DNA from: Nocardiopsis sp. CC223A
GTDB taxonomy: Bacteria > Actinomycetota > Actinomycetes > Streptosporangiales > Streptosporangiaceae
Length of the DNA stretch: 64,000 bases
Direction: 5' to 3'
Assembly: GCF_030766825.1 (NCBI RefSeq)
Contig: NZ_JASFDV010000007.1
Coordinates: forward strand, 62,001-126,000
Part shown: one piece after another, positions 17,469-26,584 of the stretch
How the letters are laid out: every line of letters starts with the position of its first letter
How positions within the stretch are numbered: position 1 is the first letter of the stretch
Program-made: the position numbers and the translations under genes
Notes under the pieces: generated by a model
Databases searched by the model: none
What the model saw: the letters and a program-made list of their open reading frames with translations, nothing else
What the model was told of the DNA's origin: nothing

Positions 17469-18608
17469 GTGTCCCCACGTTCTCTGTCCGCGGTGCGCGT
17501 CGCCGCCGGGGCGGCCGCGGCCGCGGTGCTGGCGGTCCTCGCCCCCGTCCTTCCGGCGGCGGCCGAGGAGGAGGCCTGCGCGCACGCCCGCGAGGACGGC
17601 ACCTGCGCCCTGGTGCTGACCGGCGTCCCCGGGACGTCCGCGCTCCGGGCGGACGGGCCGTGGCTGGAGGTGCCCGGCCGGGACCCCGACTGCCGCACCG
17701 GGGACGGCGCGCCGGTCGAGGTGGTCCCCGGCGACGACGGCGTGTTCCACCTGGCCCCCGGAGCGGAGACCGTCCACTGCGACGTCACCGCGCTCGCGTG
17801 GGGCGAGGAGGCGGCCGAACGCCCCGGGGCCGAACCGGGCGGGACCGGCGGCGCCGCCCCGGACGAGCCCGCCGACCCGTCGGGGGCCCCAGGGGTCCCA
17901 GGGGATGGCGGGGGACCCGAGGACGTCGGACGGGCGGAGCCGACGGCCGTTCCCGGGCCCGCCGACCCGTCCGGGGCGGTGGAGACTCCAGGGACCGCCG
18001 GGGACGGCGGGGAGCCCGGGGTCGTGGCACAGGAGGAGCACGGCGGGGCTTCCGGAGACGCGGGCGGACAAGAGCCCCCCGCCGACCCGGCTCCCTCCGC
18101 TTCGCCGTCGTCGTCGCCGGCACCGGAGTGCCTCGGAGGAGCCGGGGGACACGACGACTCGCGAGAAGGACAGAGCTCCGCCGGGCGGAACGGCATCTGC
18201 GGGGGCACGCCCCTGGCGCAGTGGCCCGACCTGGGGGCCGCGGCCGAGCAGGCGGCGCAGCTCGCGTTCGCCGACCTCGCCGACCGGTTGGGCGTCTCCG
18301 TGTTCGACCTCGCCGAGTGGCTGGGCGTCGACGGGGTGCGCGGGCTGTCCCGGCGCACCGTCGACGAACTGGCGGCCATGCTCGGGATCACCCCGCGGGA
18401 ACTGGTCGAGCGCGCGGAGGAGGAGGCCGCCGCGGAGCTGGCCGAGGAGGTGGCCGCCGCCCTCGTACCCGGGGGCGGGCTGCTCGGGAGGCCCGCCCGG
18501 CTGCCCGACACCGGCCCCCGGGCCGACGTCCTGGTGCACGCCGGTGTTCTGCTCACCACGGTCGGCGCCCTGATGCTGCTGTCGACACGCCGCCGCCTTC
18601 CGGCCTGA
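17469..18608 (+). CDS. LPxTG cell-wall-anchored surface protein
   Basis: A 379-residue precursor from a GTG start. It has a Sec signal (to about residue 32, LPAAAEEEA), a Cys-containing folded region (35-115), a long low-complexity linker rich in Pro, Gly, Glu and Ala (about 115-230), and a helical part with two short repeats related to FDLAEWLGVDGVRGL. The C-terminus is a complete sortase signal: LPDTG at residues 345-349, a hydrophobic stretch, and RRRLPA. Sortase would cleave between Thr and Gly and link it to peptidoglycan. No sortase gene is in the window. A structural or adhesive role is inferred only from architecture. Confidence 0.75.
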   Translation: MSPRSLSAVRVAAGAAAAAVLAVLAPVLPAAAEEEACAHAREDGTCALVLTGVPGTSALRADGPWLEVPGRDPDCRTGDGAPVEVVPGDDGVFHLAPGAETVHCDVTALAWGEEAAERPGAEPGGTGGAAPDEPADPSGAPGVPGDGGGPEDVGRAEPTAVPGPADPSGAVETPGTAGDGGEPGVVAQEEHGGASGDAGGQEPPADPAPSASPSSSPAPECLGGAGGHDDSREGQSSAGRNGICGGTPLAQWPDLGAAAEQAAQLAFADLADRLGVSVFDLAEWLGVDGVRGLSRRTVDELAAMLGITPRELVERAEEEAAAELAEEVAAALVPGGGLLGRPARLPDTGPRADVLVHAGVLLTTVGALMLLSTRRRLPA

Positions 18609-18657
18609 ACCGGCCACCGCGACCGGGAACTCCGGATGGCCCCCGGGAGTCCCACAC

Positions 18658-19665
18658 GTGGGCGCGACCGAGGGGAAAAGGGGCCTGGTGGACGGAACTC
18701 ACGCGGGTGATCTGCTGGTCGGGGACGACGGCGGACCGGAGGAGGCCGGCGACCTCCTGGACGACGGCGGCGACACCGTCAGCGACGCCGACCGTTCGAT
18801 GCTGGCCGAGCGTTCGCCGGACGCGACGGAGACGACCGTCCTGCTCCGGGACGAGCTGGGCCTGCCCACCGTCGGGGAGATCGGCGGCGACCTGTTGGGC
18901 GTGGACGCCGAGGCGGCCGCGCGCGACACCGGCCTGCCCGGCCGGGCGGTGGGGCTGCCCGCCCGGCCCGTGCCGGACACGGTCATCGACGAGGCGGACC
19001 ACCCCGGGCTGGCGCTGCGCGCGGTGTCCCTGCGCGGCGACCGCAACCGCGCGCGGGGGCTGCCCCGGCAGGAGTCCTTCGGCCTGTACCCGCTGGAACA
19101 CGCGGGGGAGTCGTTCGTCCTGGCCGTCACGGCCTGCGCGTTCCCCTCCGTCAGGGACGCCGACCGGGTCCGCCGGCTGCTGTGGCGCGGTGCGGCGGCC
19201 GAGATCGCCGGACTCGCCGCGCCGCTGCGCGACCCCGAGCACTTCCGGCAGCTGTGCGCGCAGCTCCTGGGCCGAGCCTTGGAGTACGAGCCCCCGGGCG
19301 CCCTGACGGCGGCGCTGCTGCGCCTGTCGCCCGAGGGGGAGACCACCGACTGCCTGCTGTTCGGGACCGACGTCGCGTCCGCCCGGCTGCTGCGCGGGGA
19401 CGTGTGGGAACCGCTGCCCGCCACCCTGCCCGCCGACCCCGACGGGATCCACGTCAACGGCCACCGCATCGCCCCGGGGGAGGCGCTCCTGCTGTGCGGT
19501 TCCGGATTGTCGGGCCCGATGGCCGACGCCGGGATCGCCGACCGGCTGGCCGCCCAGTGGGGCTCGGGCCGGGTCCCGGGGCGGATGGAGTTCGCCTGGC
19601 AGCTGGACTTCCGCGCGGACGGCCACGACGACGACCGCACCGCCGTCTGCCTCTGGGGCCTGTGA
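18658..19665 (+). CDS. PP2C-like protein, probably catalytically degenerate
   Basis: A 335-residue protein from GTG 18658 (GGGAG ten bases upstream). The C-terminal half follows the layout of actinobacterial PP2C-type phosphatases: TAALLRLSPEG, then LRGDVWEPLP, ALLLCGSGLSGPM, and the closing FAWQLDFRADGHDDDRT with AVCLW. However, the metal-binding DG motif expected in the first strand is replaced (VLAVTACAFPS) and the second DG reads CGSGL. Only the last Asp (DDRT) remains. It may be a pseudophosphatase or phosphopeptide sensor. The first 100 residues are acidic and unassigned. A GTG at 18688 is an alternative start. The gene lies 49 bases after the surface-protein gene. Confidence 0.55.
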   Translation: MGATEGKRGLVDGTHAGDLLVGDDGGPEEAGDLLDDGGDTVSDADRSMLAERSPDATETTVLLRDELGLPTVGEIGGDLLGVDAEAAARDTGLPGRAVGLPARPVPDTVIDEADHPGLALRAVSLRGDRNRARGLPRQESFGLYPLEHAGESFVLAVTACAFPSVRDADRVRRLLWRGAAAEIAGLAAPLRDPEHFRQLCAQLLGRALEYEPPGALTAALLRLSPEGETTDCLLFGTDVASARLLRGDVWEPLPATLPADPDGIHVNGHRIAPGEALLLCGSGLSGPMADAGIADRLAAQWGSGRVPGRMEFAWQLDFRADGHDDDRTAVCLWGL

Positions 19666-20013
19666 CCCGGTCGTCCACAGGCTGTGGAAAGTTCCCGCCC
19701 GCCCGGCCGGGTCGGCCGATTCGACCCGGGCTCATCCGTACCAGGTGAGGGGCTCCCATGCGGACCATCCGGCGGCGGCCCGACGTCCTGGCCGCCATCG
19801 AGTCCGGCACCGAGGCCGTCGGTTCACCCTGTCCTGCGATTGCCCGGCGGTGGAGGCCCTCATCGCCGACCTGGAGTCGCGGTCGGGATGGGAACGGCCG
19901 TCCCTGTCGGACTGGTCCTGCGGGGTGATGGTGCTGGTCCGCCGCCGACCCGGGGGAGCCGGTACCGGTCACGGGTACGGGTCGCCCCCGCCTCCCGGGG
20001 GTAGGGAGCGGGC
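19666..20013. other. 348-bp gap between genes
   Basis: It contains a broken short reading frame (listed separately), a likely promoter around 19680-19740, and the ribosome site GGGAG for the next lipoprotein. Nothing else is seen. Confidence 0.4.
19758..20001 (+). pseudogene. Possible frameshifted small ORF
   Basis: ATG 19758 opens MRTIRRRPDVLAAIESGTEAV and then loses coding character. One frame over, FTLSCDCPAVEALIADLES followed by SGWERPSLSDWSCGVMVLVRRRP looks protein-like. A single missing base near 19822 would join them into a protein of about 75 residues with a CDC motif. No clear stop exists in the second frame before the next gene, so this may be a decayed gene or a base-calling error. 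Not recognised. Confidence 0.3.
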
Positions 20014-21129
20014 ATGGGATCCACAGTGCGCACGGGAGCGGCGGGGCGGGTCGCGGCCGCCGCCGCGGCGGCGGCCCTGGCGGCCGCCTGCGGGGCAGGC
20101 GGTGCGGCGGGCGGCGCGAGCCCGCGGGCCGAGGGCGCCTCGGGCACGGCCGAGGCGGTCGTGGCGGAGCCCCGGGTCCACGCCACCGGCCTGGAGGTCC
20201 CCTGGGGGATCGCCGTGCTGCCGGACGGCTCGATGCTGGTCACCGAGCGGGACTCCGGCGAGGTGGTCCGGGTGGCCGAGGACGGCACCACCGAGCCGGT
20301 GGGCTCCGTGGACGGTGTGTCCCCCGGCGGCGAGGGCGGGCTGCTGGGGCTGGCCGTCGACCCCGCCTTCCCCAACGAGCCCTACGTGTACGTCTACTTC
20401 ACCTCCGCCTCCGACAACCGGATCGCTCGTCTGGAGTACGACCCGCAGGAGGGCCTGACCGGGCAGGAGACCCTGCTCGACGGCATCCCCGCGGCGGGCA
20501 ACCACAACGGCGGCCGGATCGCGTTCGGCCCCGACGGCCTCCTGTACGTCGCCACCGGCGACGCCGGGGATCCGTCGCTGTCCCAGGACCGGGACTCCCT
20601 GGGCGGCAAGATCCTGCGGATCACCACGGCGGGCGAGGCCGCCGAGGACAACCCCTTCGGCAACCGCACCTACAGCTACGGGCACCGCAACGTCCAGGGT
20701 CTGGCCTGGGACACGGAGGGGCGGCTGTACGCCACGGAGTTCGGGCAGAACGAGTGGGACGAGGTCAACCTCATCGAGCCGGGCGGCAACTACGGCTGGC
20801 CCGAGGTGGAGGGCGAGGGCGGCGGAGGCGCGTTCGTCGACCCGCTGGTCACCTGGACCACGGACGAGGCCTCGCCGAGCGGGGCCGCGGTGGCGGACGG
20901 CTCCCTGTGGGTGGCCTCGCTGCGCGGCGCCCGGCTGTGGGAGGTCCCGCTCACCGGTGACGGCGGCGTCGGGGAGCCGACGGCGCACTTCACCGGGGAT
21001 TACGGGCGGTTGCGCACGGTGGTGGTCACCTCCGAGGGCGACGCCCTGTGGCTGTCCACCAGCAACCGCGACGGCCGGGGCGATCCGGTCGAAGAGGACG
21101 ATCGGCTGTTCCTGGTGCCCTTGGGGTGA
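20014..21129 (+). CDS. PQQ-dependent aldose sugar dehydrogenase-like lipoprotein
   Basis: A 371-residue lipoprotein with a lipobox-like AAAC at about residue 29 and a GSDH six-bladed beta-propeller. Typical motifs are VPWGIAVLPDGSMLVTER, GLLGLAVDPAF, NHNGGRIAFGPDGLLYV, TGDAGD, SYGHRNVQGLAW, EFGQNEWDEVNLI and GGNYGWPEVEG. These match the Yli-I/Asd branch, which oxidises aldoses with PQQ and calcium outside the membrane. Length is normal. Cofactor biosynthesis genes are not in the window. It is probably a single-gene unit, with GGGAG five bases before the ATG. Confidence 0.85.
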   Translation: MGSTVRTGAAGRVAAAAAAAALAAACGAGGAAGGASPRAEGASGTAEAVVAEPRVHATGLEVPWGIAVLPDGSMLVTERDSGEVVRVAEDGTTEPVGSVDGVSPGGEGGLLGLAVDPAFPNEPYVYVYFTSASDNRIARLEYDPQEGLTGQETLLDGIPAAGNHNGGRIAFGPDGLLYVATGDAGDPSLSQDRDSLGGKILRITTAGEAAEDNPFGNRTYSYGHRNVQGLAWDTEGRLYATEFGQNEWDEVNLIEPGGNYGWPEVEGEGGGGAFVDPLVTWTTDEASPSGAAVADGSLWVASLRGARLWEVPLTGDGGVGEPTAHFTGDYGRLRTVVVTSEGDALWLSTSNRDGRGDPVEEDDRLFLVPLG

Positions 21130-21195
21130 GTCCTCGGTATCCCGGACACAGGTGACACGCGGGTCGGATCAATCCCGGTGTGCATCCTTCGCGCG

Positions 21196-21213
21196 ATTAC
21201 TCTAAGTAGTAAT
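21196..21213. promoter_or_regulatory. AT-rich inverted repeat in promoter of surface protein
   Basis: ATTACT (21196-21201) and AGTAAT (21208-21213) are separated by six bases, 20 bases before the ATG of the vWA surface protein. It may be an operator or overlap the -10 box. The GGAGG ribosome site follows. Confidence 0.3.
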
Positions 21214-21232
21214 TAACTGCGGAGGGTGAGTT

Positions 21233-23758
21233 ATGTCCGTGTTCCCCAGGAGTGCGCGACGGTCCGGGCCCAGGCGCGGACCACTGTCGACCGCCATCGC
21301 GCTGACCGCGGCCCTCGCGCTGGTCGCGGTGTCGTCCGGTGCGGCGTCGGCCCAGCCGACCGGCGCCACGGTCGTCGTGAACGTCGGAGGCGTCCGGCAG
21401 GGGGCATCCCCCGGCACGGTGGACGGTGTGCGCCTGGGTCTGTTCGAGGCGCAGGACGACGCGACACCGGTCGCCGAATGCACCTCCACGGGCGGCACCT
21501 GCACCTTCACCGTTCCCGGCGCCACGGGGCAGCGGTACCTGGTGAAGGAGGTCGGCGTCCCCGACGGCTGGTTCTCCAACCCCTCGCTGCGCACCGGCCA
21601 GGGCACCGGCGCCGAGTCACAGGACGACCCCTACGTCTTCCGGACCCCGCCCCTCGAACCGGGTGGGACCTACACCTCCGGAACCGACTTCATGAACGGT
21701 GACGACGACTCCGACCGGACCGCCTCCGGAGGACACTGGCAGCTCTCCCGGGACAACATCCCGCTCCCGCAGCAGTGCGGCCTGGACGTCGGGCTGCTGC
21801 TGGACACCTCCGGCTCCGTGACCGAGGAGATCGACGAACTCAAGCAGGCGGCCGACACCATCACGGACTCCCTGGTGGGGACCCCGTCGCGGATGGCGGT
21901 CTTCTCCTTCTCCACGTCGTCCCCGGCGACCCAGGGCGACAACCACCCCGACCTGGTACCCGTCGCCACCGCCGACCAGGCGGCCGGGTTCAAGGAGCTG
22001 TACCAGGACTGGGGTGCCGACGGCGGCACCAACTGGGACGTCGCCCTCGACACGGTGGCGTCCGCCGGCGCCCACTACGACCTCGTCCTGATGATCACGG
22101 ACGGCAACCCCACCTTCTACCGGGACCAGCAGGGGCCGGGGAACTTCACCCGCTTCCGGGAGATGGAGGAGGCGGTCTTCTCCGCGAACCTGCTCAAGGA
22201 GGAGGGCTCCCGGCTGGTCACCGCCGGAGTGGGCGGCGGCATCGACGCGGAGACCGAGCTCAACCTGCGCGCGCTCACCGGGCCGACGGAGTTCGACGGG
22301 TCGAACATGCTGGAGGCCGATTACCTCCACAGCGACGACTTCGCCGCCGTCGGCGAGGCCATCCGTGAGATGGTCGACCAGATGTGCTCGGGCAGCCTGT
22401 CGGTGACCAAGATGATCGTCCCCCAGGAGAACGAGGGAGACGACCTCACCGGTGCGGTCCCGGCCGGGCCGGGCTGGACCTTCACCGCCGGGACCGAGAC
22501 GGACGGGGTGACCGTCGCACCGGAGGAGGCGACGACCGCCGACAACGGCACCGGGACGGTGAACTTCGCCCTCACCTACCCGCCGGACACCGATTCCGCG
22601 GCCGTGGACGTCACCGAGCAGCAGCAGGACGGCTACCGGCTGGTGCCCCAGGGCGGTGAGACCGCCACCTGCCAGGCGCGCGACAACGGATCCGGTCGGG
22701 AGCACCGGCCCGTCGACACCGGCTCCCAGGACGCGGACGACCCCGCCTTCACGGTGACCGTGCCCGCCAACGCCGCGGTGCACTGCGTCATCTACAACCA
22801 GAAGGAGCCCGAGCCCGCGGCCGACCTCACCGTGGACAAGTCCTGGTGGATCGACGGGCTCGTCCACACCGACGGGGAGCAGCCCGACGGGTTCGAGGCC
22901 GCCCTGAGCCTGGCCGACGGCGACGGCCTCGCCCCGCAGGCCTGGGGCGAGACCCGGGGCGGGTACACGGTCGGCGGCACGGTCGCCGGGCAGGAGGTCA
23001 TGACCGCACCGGAGAAGTGCTCCCTGGTGCTGGCCGAGGCCCGGTCCGAAGGGGAGGAGAGCCCCTTCGACGACCTCGAACCGGGAGCGGGGGGCACCTC
23101 GGAGGAGGAGTACCGGAAGGACTTCGAGTTCGCCCTGCCCGCGGAGCACAACCACTACACCGTGTACAACGCGTTCGCCTGCGACACCCGGCTGACGCTG
23201 GTCAAGAAGGTGGACAACACCGGCGGCGGCACGGCATCCCCGCAGGACTGGACGCTGACGGCGGCCGGCCCGAACGGCTCCATCAGCGGGGTCGCCGGTG
23301 ACCCGGCGGTGACCGGGGCGGCGGTCGCACCCGGCGGTTACGAGCTGAACGAGGGAGCCGGGCCCGACGGGTACACGGCGGGCGAGTGGAGCTGCCACGC
23401 CAGGGGTTCGCACGAGGAACTGGCCGACATCGACGTGGTGGACATCGCCCTGGGCGACCACGTCACCTGCAAGGTGGTCAACACCTTCAAACCCGCGCCG
23501 GAACCCGGTCCGTCCCCGAGCCCGAGCCCGTCTCCGAGCCCGTCTCCGAGCCCCAGTGACGAGCCGAGCCCGAGCCCGTCGCCCAGCCCGAGCGAACCCG
23601 GCCCGCGGCCCCCGGCCCCGGACCAGACCCCGGACAAGGGCAGGCTGCCGGTCACCGGAACGTCCGTGTTCGGTGCCTTCGGCGCCGCCGCCCTGCTCAT
23701 CGCGGCCGGGGTGATCTCCCTGTTCCTGGTCCGCAGGCGGGCACGGGCCGAAGGGTAG
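21233..23758 (+). CDS. vWA-containing LPxTG surface adhesin with pilin-like domains
   Basis: An 841-residue cell-wall protein. A signal peptide ends near residue 42 (GAASAQP). A SpaA/prealbumin-like domain follows (45-150), then a vWA domain from about 180 to 385 with MIDAS DTSGS (near 192) and ITDGNPT. Further beta-sandwich, collagen-binding-B-like modules contain VTKMIV, VDKSWW and LVKKVDN strands and paired cysteines. A Ser-Pro linker and the sorting signal LPVTG at 805-809, hydrophobic segment and RRRARAEG end the protein. This build is that of tip pilin adhesins such as RrgA-type proteins; adhesion or substrate attachment is inferred. No backbone pilin or sortase gene is adjacent. Confidence 0.82.
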   Translation: MSVFPRSARRSGPRRGPLSTAIALTAALALVAVSSGAASAQPTGATVVVNVGGVRQGASPGTVDGVRLGLFEAQDDATPVAECTSTGGTCTFTVPGATGQRYLVKEVGVPDGWFSNPSLRTGQGTGAESQDDPYVFRTPPLEPGGTYTSGTDFMNGDDDSDRTASGGHWQLSRDNIPLPQQCGLDVGLLLDTSGSVTEEIDELKQAADTITDSLVGTPSRMAVFSFSTSSPATQGDNHPDLVPVATADQAAGFKELYQDWGADGGTNWDVALDTVASAGAHYDLVLMITDGNPTFYRDQQGPGNFTRFREMEEAVFSANLLKEEGSRLVTAGVGGGIDAETELNLRALTGPTEFDGSNMLEADYLHSDDFAAVGEAIREMVDQMCSGSLSVTKMIVPQENEGDDLTGAVPAGPGWTFTAGTETDGVTVAPEEATTADNGTGTVNFALTYPPDTDSAAVDVTEQQQDGYRLVPQGGETATCQARDNGSGREHRPVDTGSQDADDPAFTVTVPANAAVHCVIYNQKEPEPAADLTVDKSWWIDGLVHTDGEQPDGFEAALSLADGDGLAPQAWGETRGGYTVGGTVAGQEVMTAPEKCSLVLAEARSEGEESPFDDLEPGAGGTSEEEYRKDFEFALPAEHNHYTVYNAFACDTRLTLVKKVDNTGGGTASPQDWTLTAAGPNGSISGVAGDPAVTGAAVAPGGYELNEGAGPDGYTAGEWSCHARGSHEELADIDVVDIALGDHVTCKVVNTFKPAPEPGPSPSPSPSPSPSPSPSDEPSPSPSPSPSEPGPRPPAPDQTPDKGRLPVTGTSVFGAFGAAALLIAAGVISLFLVRRRARAEG
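23509..23612 (+). repeat. Ser-Pro coding repeat
   Basis: Imperfect 6-base units (CCGAGC, CCGTCT) encode a (Ser-Pro)n wall-spanning linker in the surface adhesin, broken once by SDEPS. Such tracts vary in length by slippage. Confidence 0.8.
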
Positions 23759-23768
23759 CCCGGGATGT

Positions 23769-23808
23769 GAGGACGGGGCCCCGCGCTCTCCTGCGGGACC
23801 CCGTCCTC
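23769..23808. terminator. Bidirectional terminator between adhesin and cellulase genes
   Basis: GAGGACGGGG (23769-23778) pairs perfectly with CCCCGTCCTC (23799-23808), with additional GC pairing in the loop. It sits between convergent genes. Confidence 0.75.
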
Positions 23809-23853
23809 TCCCGGCCGGCGGTGCGTTCGGGAGCACGCACCGCCGGGGAGGGA

Positions 23854-26442
23854 TCAGCGGCAGACGCTCCCGTTGAGCGTGAAACGCTCGGGTGAGGCGT
23901 TCGGCCCGGGTCCGGACGACCCGATGAAACCGAAGGTCACCTCTTCGCCCGCGCCGATCCGGGCGTTCCAGTCCAGGGCGTGCGCGGTCACCGTGCGCCC
24001 GGACTGCGTCAGGTCGGTGCTCCAGTGGTCGCGCACCGTCTGGGAACCGGGGAAGGACCAGCCCAGGGTCCAGTCGGCCAGCGCCTCACCGCCGGTGTTG
24101 CGCACGACCACCTGGGTGTTGGACCCGCCGTCCCAGGTCCCGTGCACCCGGTAGTCCACCTCGCAGGAGGGTTCCGCGGGCGGTGCGGCGTCGCCCTGGT
24201 CTGCGACGAACGCCGACACCCAGGCCAGGGTCGAGTTCCAGTTGATCGTCAGCTCGTTGGTGGCCCACGAGTCGATGTCGTCGATGTGGCAGAGCTGGGG
24301 GGCGCACCCGACCAGGTTCGCCTGCGCGATCGGGTCCCAGGTCGCGGTGTCGGAGTTGGGCCCGCCGGACAGGGTGCCCGGCGGCGGGTTGGGCAGGGAC
24401 GGGTCCAGTTGGTGCGCGTACCAGCGGCTGTGCTGGTTCTCCGTGTACACCGTCCCGTACCCGGTCACGTAGGAGCTGTTGAGGGCGTTGCGGCCCAGGA
24501 GGTAGTCCACACCCTCCAGGACGGTGTCCCGGAACCGGGTGTCGCCGTCGATGTCGTACGCGGTGGCGACCACCACCAGGTTGTTGAGGACCAGGTTGTT
24601 GGAGCCCCAGGCGAACACCCCGCTCCGGGGTGCGTAGGCCAGGCCGTAGGGGTGGGCGGCCACGGCGTCCGCGTACTGTTCGGCGCCCTCGACCACGGAG
24701 GCGCGCACCGCGTCCCGGTCGGGCAGGCCGCTGGGCACGGTGGCCAGCTGGAGGCGGCCCAGCGGTGCGGTCCACTTCCAGTCGAAGCCGTCGGCGGTGA
24801 ACACGTCGGCGGTGTGCAGGTCCGACGACGTCACCGCCTCCTCGTACTCCGCGGCGCCGGTGGCCAGGTACAGCTCGGCGGCCGCCCAGTAGAACTCGTC
24901 GGCGACCTCGTCGTCGTTGTAGGGGCCGCCGCCCTCGCCGCCCGCCTCGGCGTAGCGGTCGGGGTGGGCCTGCGCGGCGTCCCAGGCGGTCTCGGCCGCC
25001 GCCAGGCAGGTGGCGGCGAACTCGGCGTCGTAGGGGGCGAACACCCGCGAGCACTGGGCGGCGGTCGCGGCCAGGTTGAGGGTGGCCGCGGTCGACGGCG
25101 CGTGCAGGTAGCGGGGCTGGGGGTCGGCGGCGGGCATCAGGGGCAGCCCGGTCCAGCGCTCGTCGTGGACCTTGTGGTGCGCCATCCCGGCGAGGTCCTC
25201 GCCTGCGGGCACCTGCATGGACAGCAGGAACTCCATCTCCCAGCGCGCCTCGTCGAGGACGTCGGGTACCCCGTTGCCGCGTTCGGGCACGGCCAGTGTG
25301 GAGTCGCCGACCCGCTCGGGGTCGCCGGTGGGCGCGGTGTGCGCACGTTCGTAGACGCTCATCAGCTGGTGCACGGAGATGCCGCCGTTGACCACGTACT
25401 TGCCGTGGTCCCCGGCGTCGTACCAGCCGCCGGAGACGTCGAGCGCGTAGTCGCAGGGGGTGCTCGGATGGCAGGTGACCTCGGTGTCGCCCTGGTTGGG
25501 GGCGACCCCGGCGTGCCCGGCCTCCCGCGCGTACCCGGGGGCGATCCCGTCGAGGATCTCGATCCCGCTGCGCTGGGTGTAGTAGAACTCCAGCGCGTCC
25601 GTCGCCAGGGCCCGGTAGGGGTCGGCGCCGATCCCGAAGGGGTGGCTCGTCTCCCCGTCGGCGGTCAGGGTGTAGCCCTCGCCGGGGGTGGTGACGTGCC
25701 CGAACCCGATGGTGTGCACGCTCTGCCCGGAGGTGTCGTCCGGGCCGTGGGGGACGGTGTCGCCCGTGGCGACGACGGTGCCGTCGGCGTCGGCCAGGCT
25801 CCAGGGCAGCGGGTCGGCGGCGTCGGTGACCACGGTGGCGTTCTTGGGCCCCTGCGGCAGGTACCCGACCTGGTTGACGCGCACGCGGGGGCCGGTGTCG
25901 GGTTCGTACCCGGGGGGTTCGGCCCCGCCGAGCAGGGAGACGTCGTCCAGGCACAGGGTCCAGGGGTCGGCGGAGCCGCCGACCTGGAAGGCGACCTGGG
26001 CGGCGTCGTGGTCGGCCCCGGCGGTGAAAACGTACTCGTGCGCGGCCATGTCCGGCGTGAGGACGGGGCGCTCGTCGAGCTCGGTGCGCCAGGGGTCGAC
26101 CGCCTCCTGGACCAGGGCACGGACGGGGCGGTCGGCGGTTCCGGAGGCGGTGAAGGAGAAGGTGTAGGACTCGCCGGCGACGAGCGGTACGTCGTTCTGG
26201 CCGACGATGACCTCCCACGGGTCGGTGGTGCCGCCGGGCACCTCGACGCACAGGACCTCGTCCTCGGTGACGGTCAGCTCTATCTGGGAGGTGCCCCACC
26301 AGCCGGCGGTCCCGTCGGAGAAGTCGCCGTTGACGATCTGCTCGACGGGTTCGTCGTCGGCCAGGGCGGGGGCCGGGGCGGCCAGGGGGAGGGTCAGGAG
26401 GGCGGCGGTGCCCAGGACCGCGGGGGTTCTTCGTGGACTCAA
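23854..26442 (-). CDS. Secreted GH9 cellulase with CBM4/9-like and CBM2 modules
   Basis: An 862-residue endo- or processive glucanase. I choose TTG 26442 ([11 protein letters not shown]) because GGAAGGA precedes it and the longer GTG reading would start inside the operator. After a signal peptide ([10 protein letters not shown]) come a CBM4/9-like module (about 25-175), an Ig-like cellulase domain ([11 protein letters not shown], 185-275), the GH9 catalytic domain (280-735) with [20 protein letters not shown] and the C-terminal catalytic NELTINWN, and a CBM2 (from [11 protein letters not shown] to CR). The order resembles Thermobifida Cel9B but without an FnIII module. It hydrolyses beta-1,4-glucan outside the cell. 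A CelR-type box lies upstream, so cellobiose induction is expected. Confidence 0.92.
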   Translation of the reverse strand: MSPRRTPAVLGTAALLTLPLAAPAPALADDEPVEQIVNGDFSDGTAGWWGTSQIELTVTEDEVLCVEVPGGTTDPWEVIVGQNDVPLVAGESYTFSFTASGTADRPVRALVQEAVDPWRTELDERPVLTPDMAAHEYVFTAGADHDAAQVAFQVGGSADPWTLCLDDVSLLGGAEPPGYEPDTGPRVRVNQVGYLPQGPKNATVVTDAADPLPWSLADADGTVVATGDTVPHGPDDTSGQSVHTIGFGHVTTPGEGYTLTADGETSHPFGIGADPYRALATDALEFYYTQRSGIEILDGIAPGYAREAGHAGVAPNQGDTEVTCHPSTPCDYALDVSGGWYDAGDHGKYVVNGGISVHQLMSVYERAHTAPTGDPERVGDSTLAVPERGNGVPDVLDEARWEMEFLLSMQVPAGEDLAGMAHHKVHDERWTGLPLMPAADPQPRYLHAPSTAATLNLAATAAQCSRVFAPYDAEFAATCLAAAETAWDAAQAHPDRYAEAGGEGGGPYNDDEVADEFYWAAAELYLATGAAEYEEAVTSSDLHTADVFTADGFDWKWTAPLGRLQLATVPSGLPDRDAVRASVVEGAEQYADAVAAHPYGLAYAPRSGVFAWGSNNLVLNNLVVVATAYDIDGDTRFRDTVLEGVDYLLGRNALNSSYVTGYGTVYTENQHSRWYAHQLDPSLPNPPPGTLSGGPNSDTATWDPIAQANLVGCAPQLCHIDDIDSWATNELTINWNSTLAWVSAFVADQGDAAPPAEPSCEVDYRVHGTWDGGSNTQVVVRNTGGEALADWTLGWSFPGSQTVRDHWSTDLTQSGRTVTAHALDWNARIGAGEEVTFGFIGSSGPGPNASPERFTLNGSVCR

Positions 26443-26476
26443 AGGGGGGTCGTCCTTCCGGGCGGGCCGGGAACGC

Positions 26477-26494
26477 ACTGGGAGCGCTCCCAGT
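26477..26494. promoter_or_regulatory. CelR-type operator upstream of GH9 cellulase
   Basis: The perfect palindrome TGGGAGCGCTCCCA (26479-26492), extended by AC/GT to 18 bp, is the known binding site of the LacI-family repressor CelR of Thermobifida and Streptomyces (CebR-like). It lies 34 bases upstream of the TTG start. Release by cellobiose would induce the cellulase. Confidence 0.9.
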
Positions 26495-26584
26495 TAAAGG
26501 TACGATCATTGTTGTGTCGCCCGTCACACCTGTCAATGGGGGTTAACCGAGGATCGCGGATCCATGCGGGGCGTGCGGCGGAGT

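Noticed and set aside
17469-18608. Surface protein as a secreted enzyme
   Set aside because: There are no catalytic motifs; most of the mature protein is a low-complexity linker and short helical repeats.
23509-23612. Short regular repeats as a CRISPR array
   Set aside because: They are six-base codon repeats encoding Ser-Pro inside a gene, with no spacers. No CRISPR array or cas gene was seen in the window.
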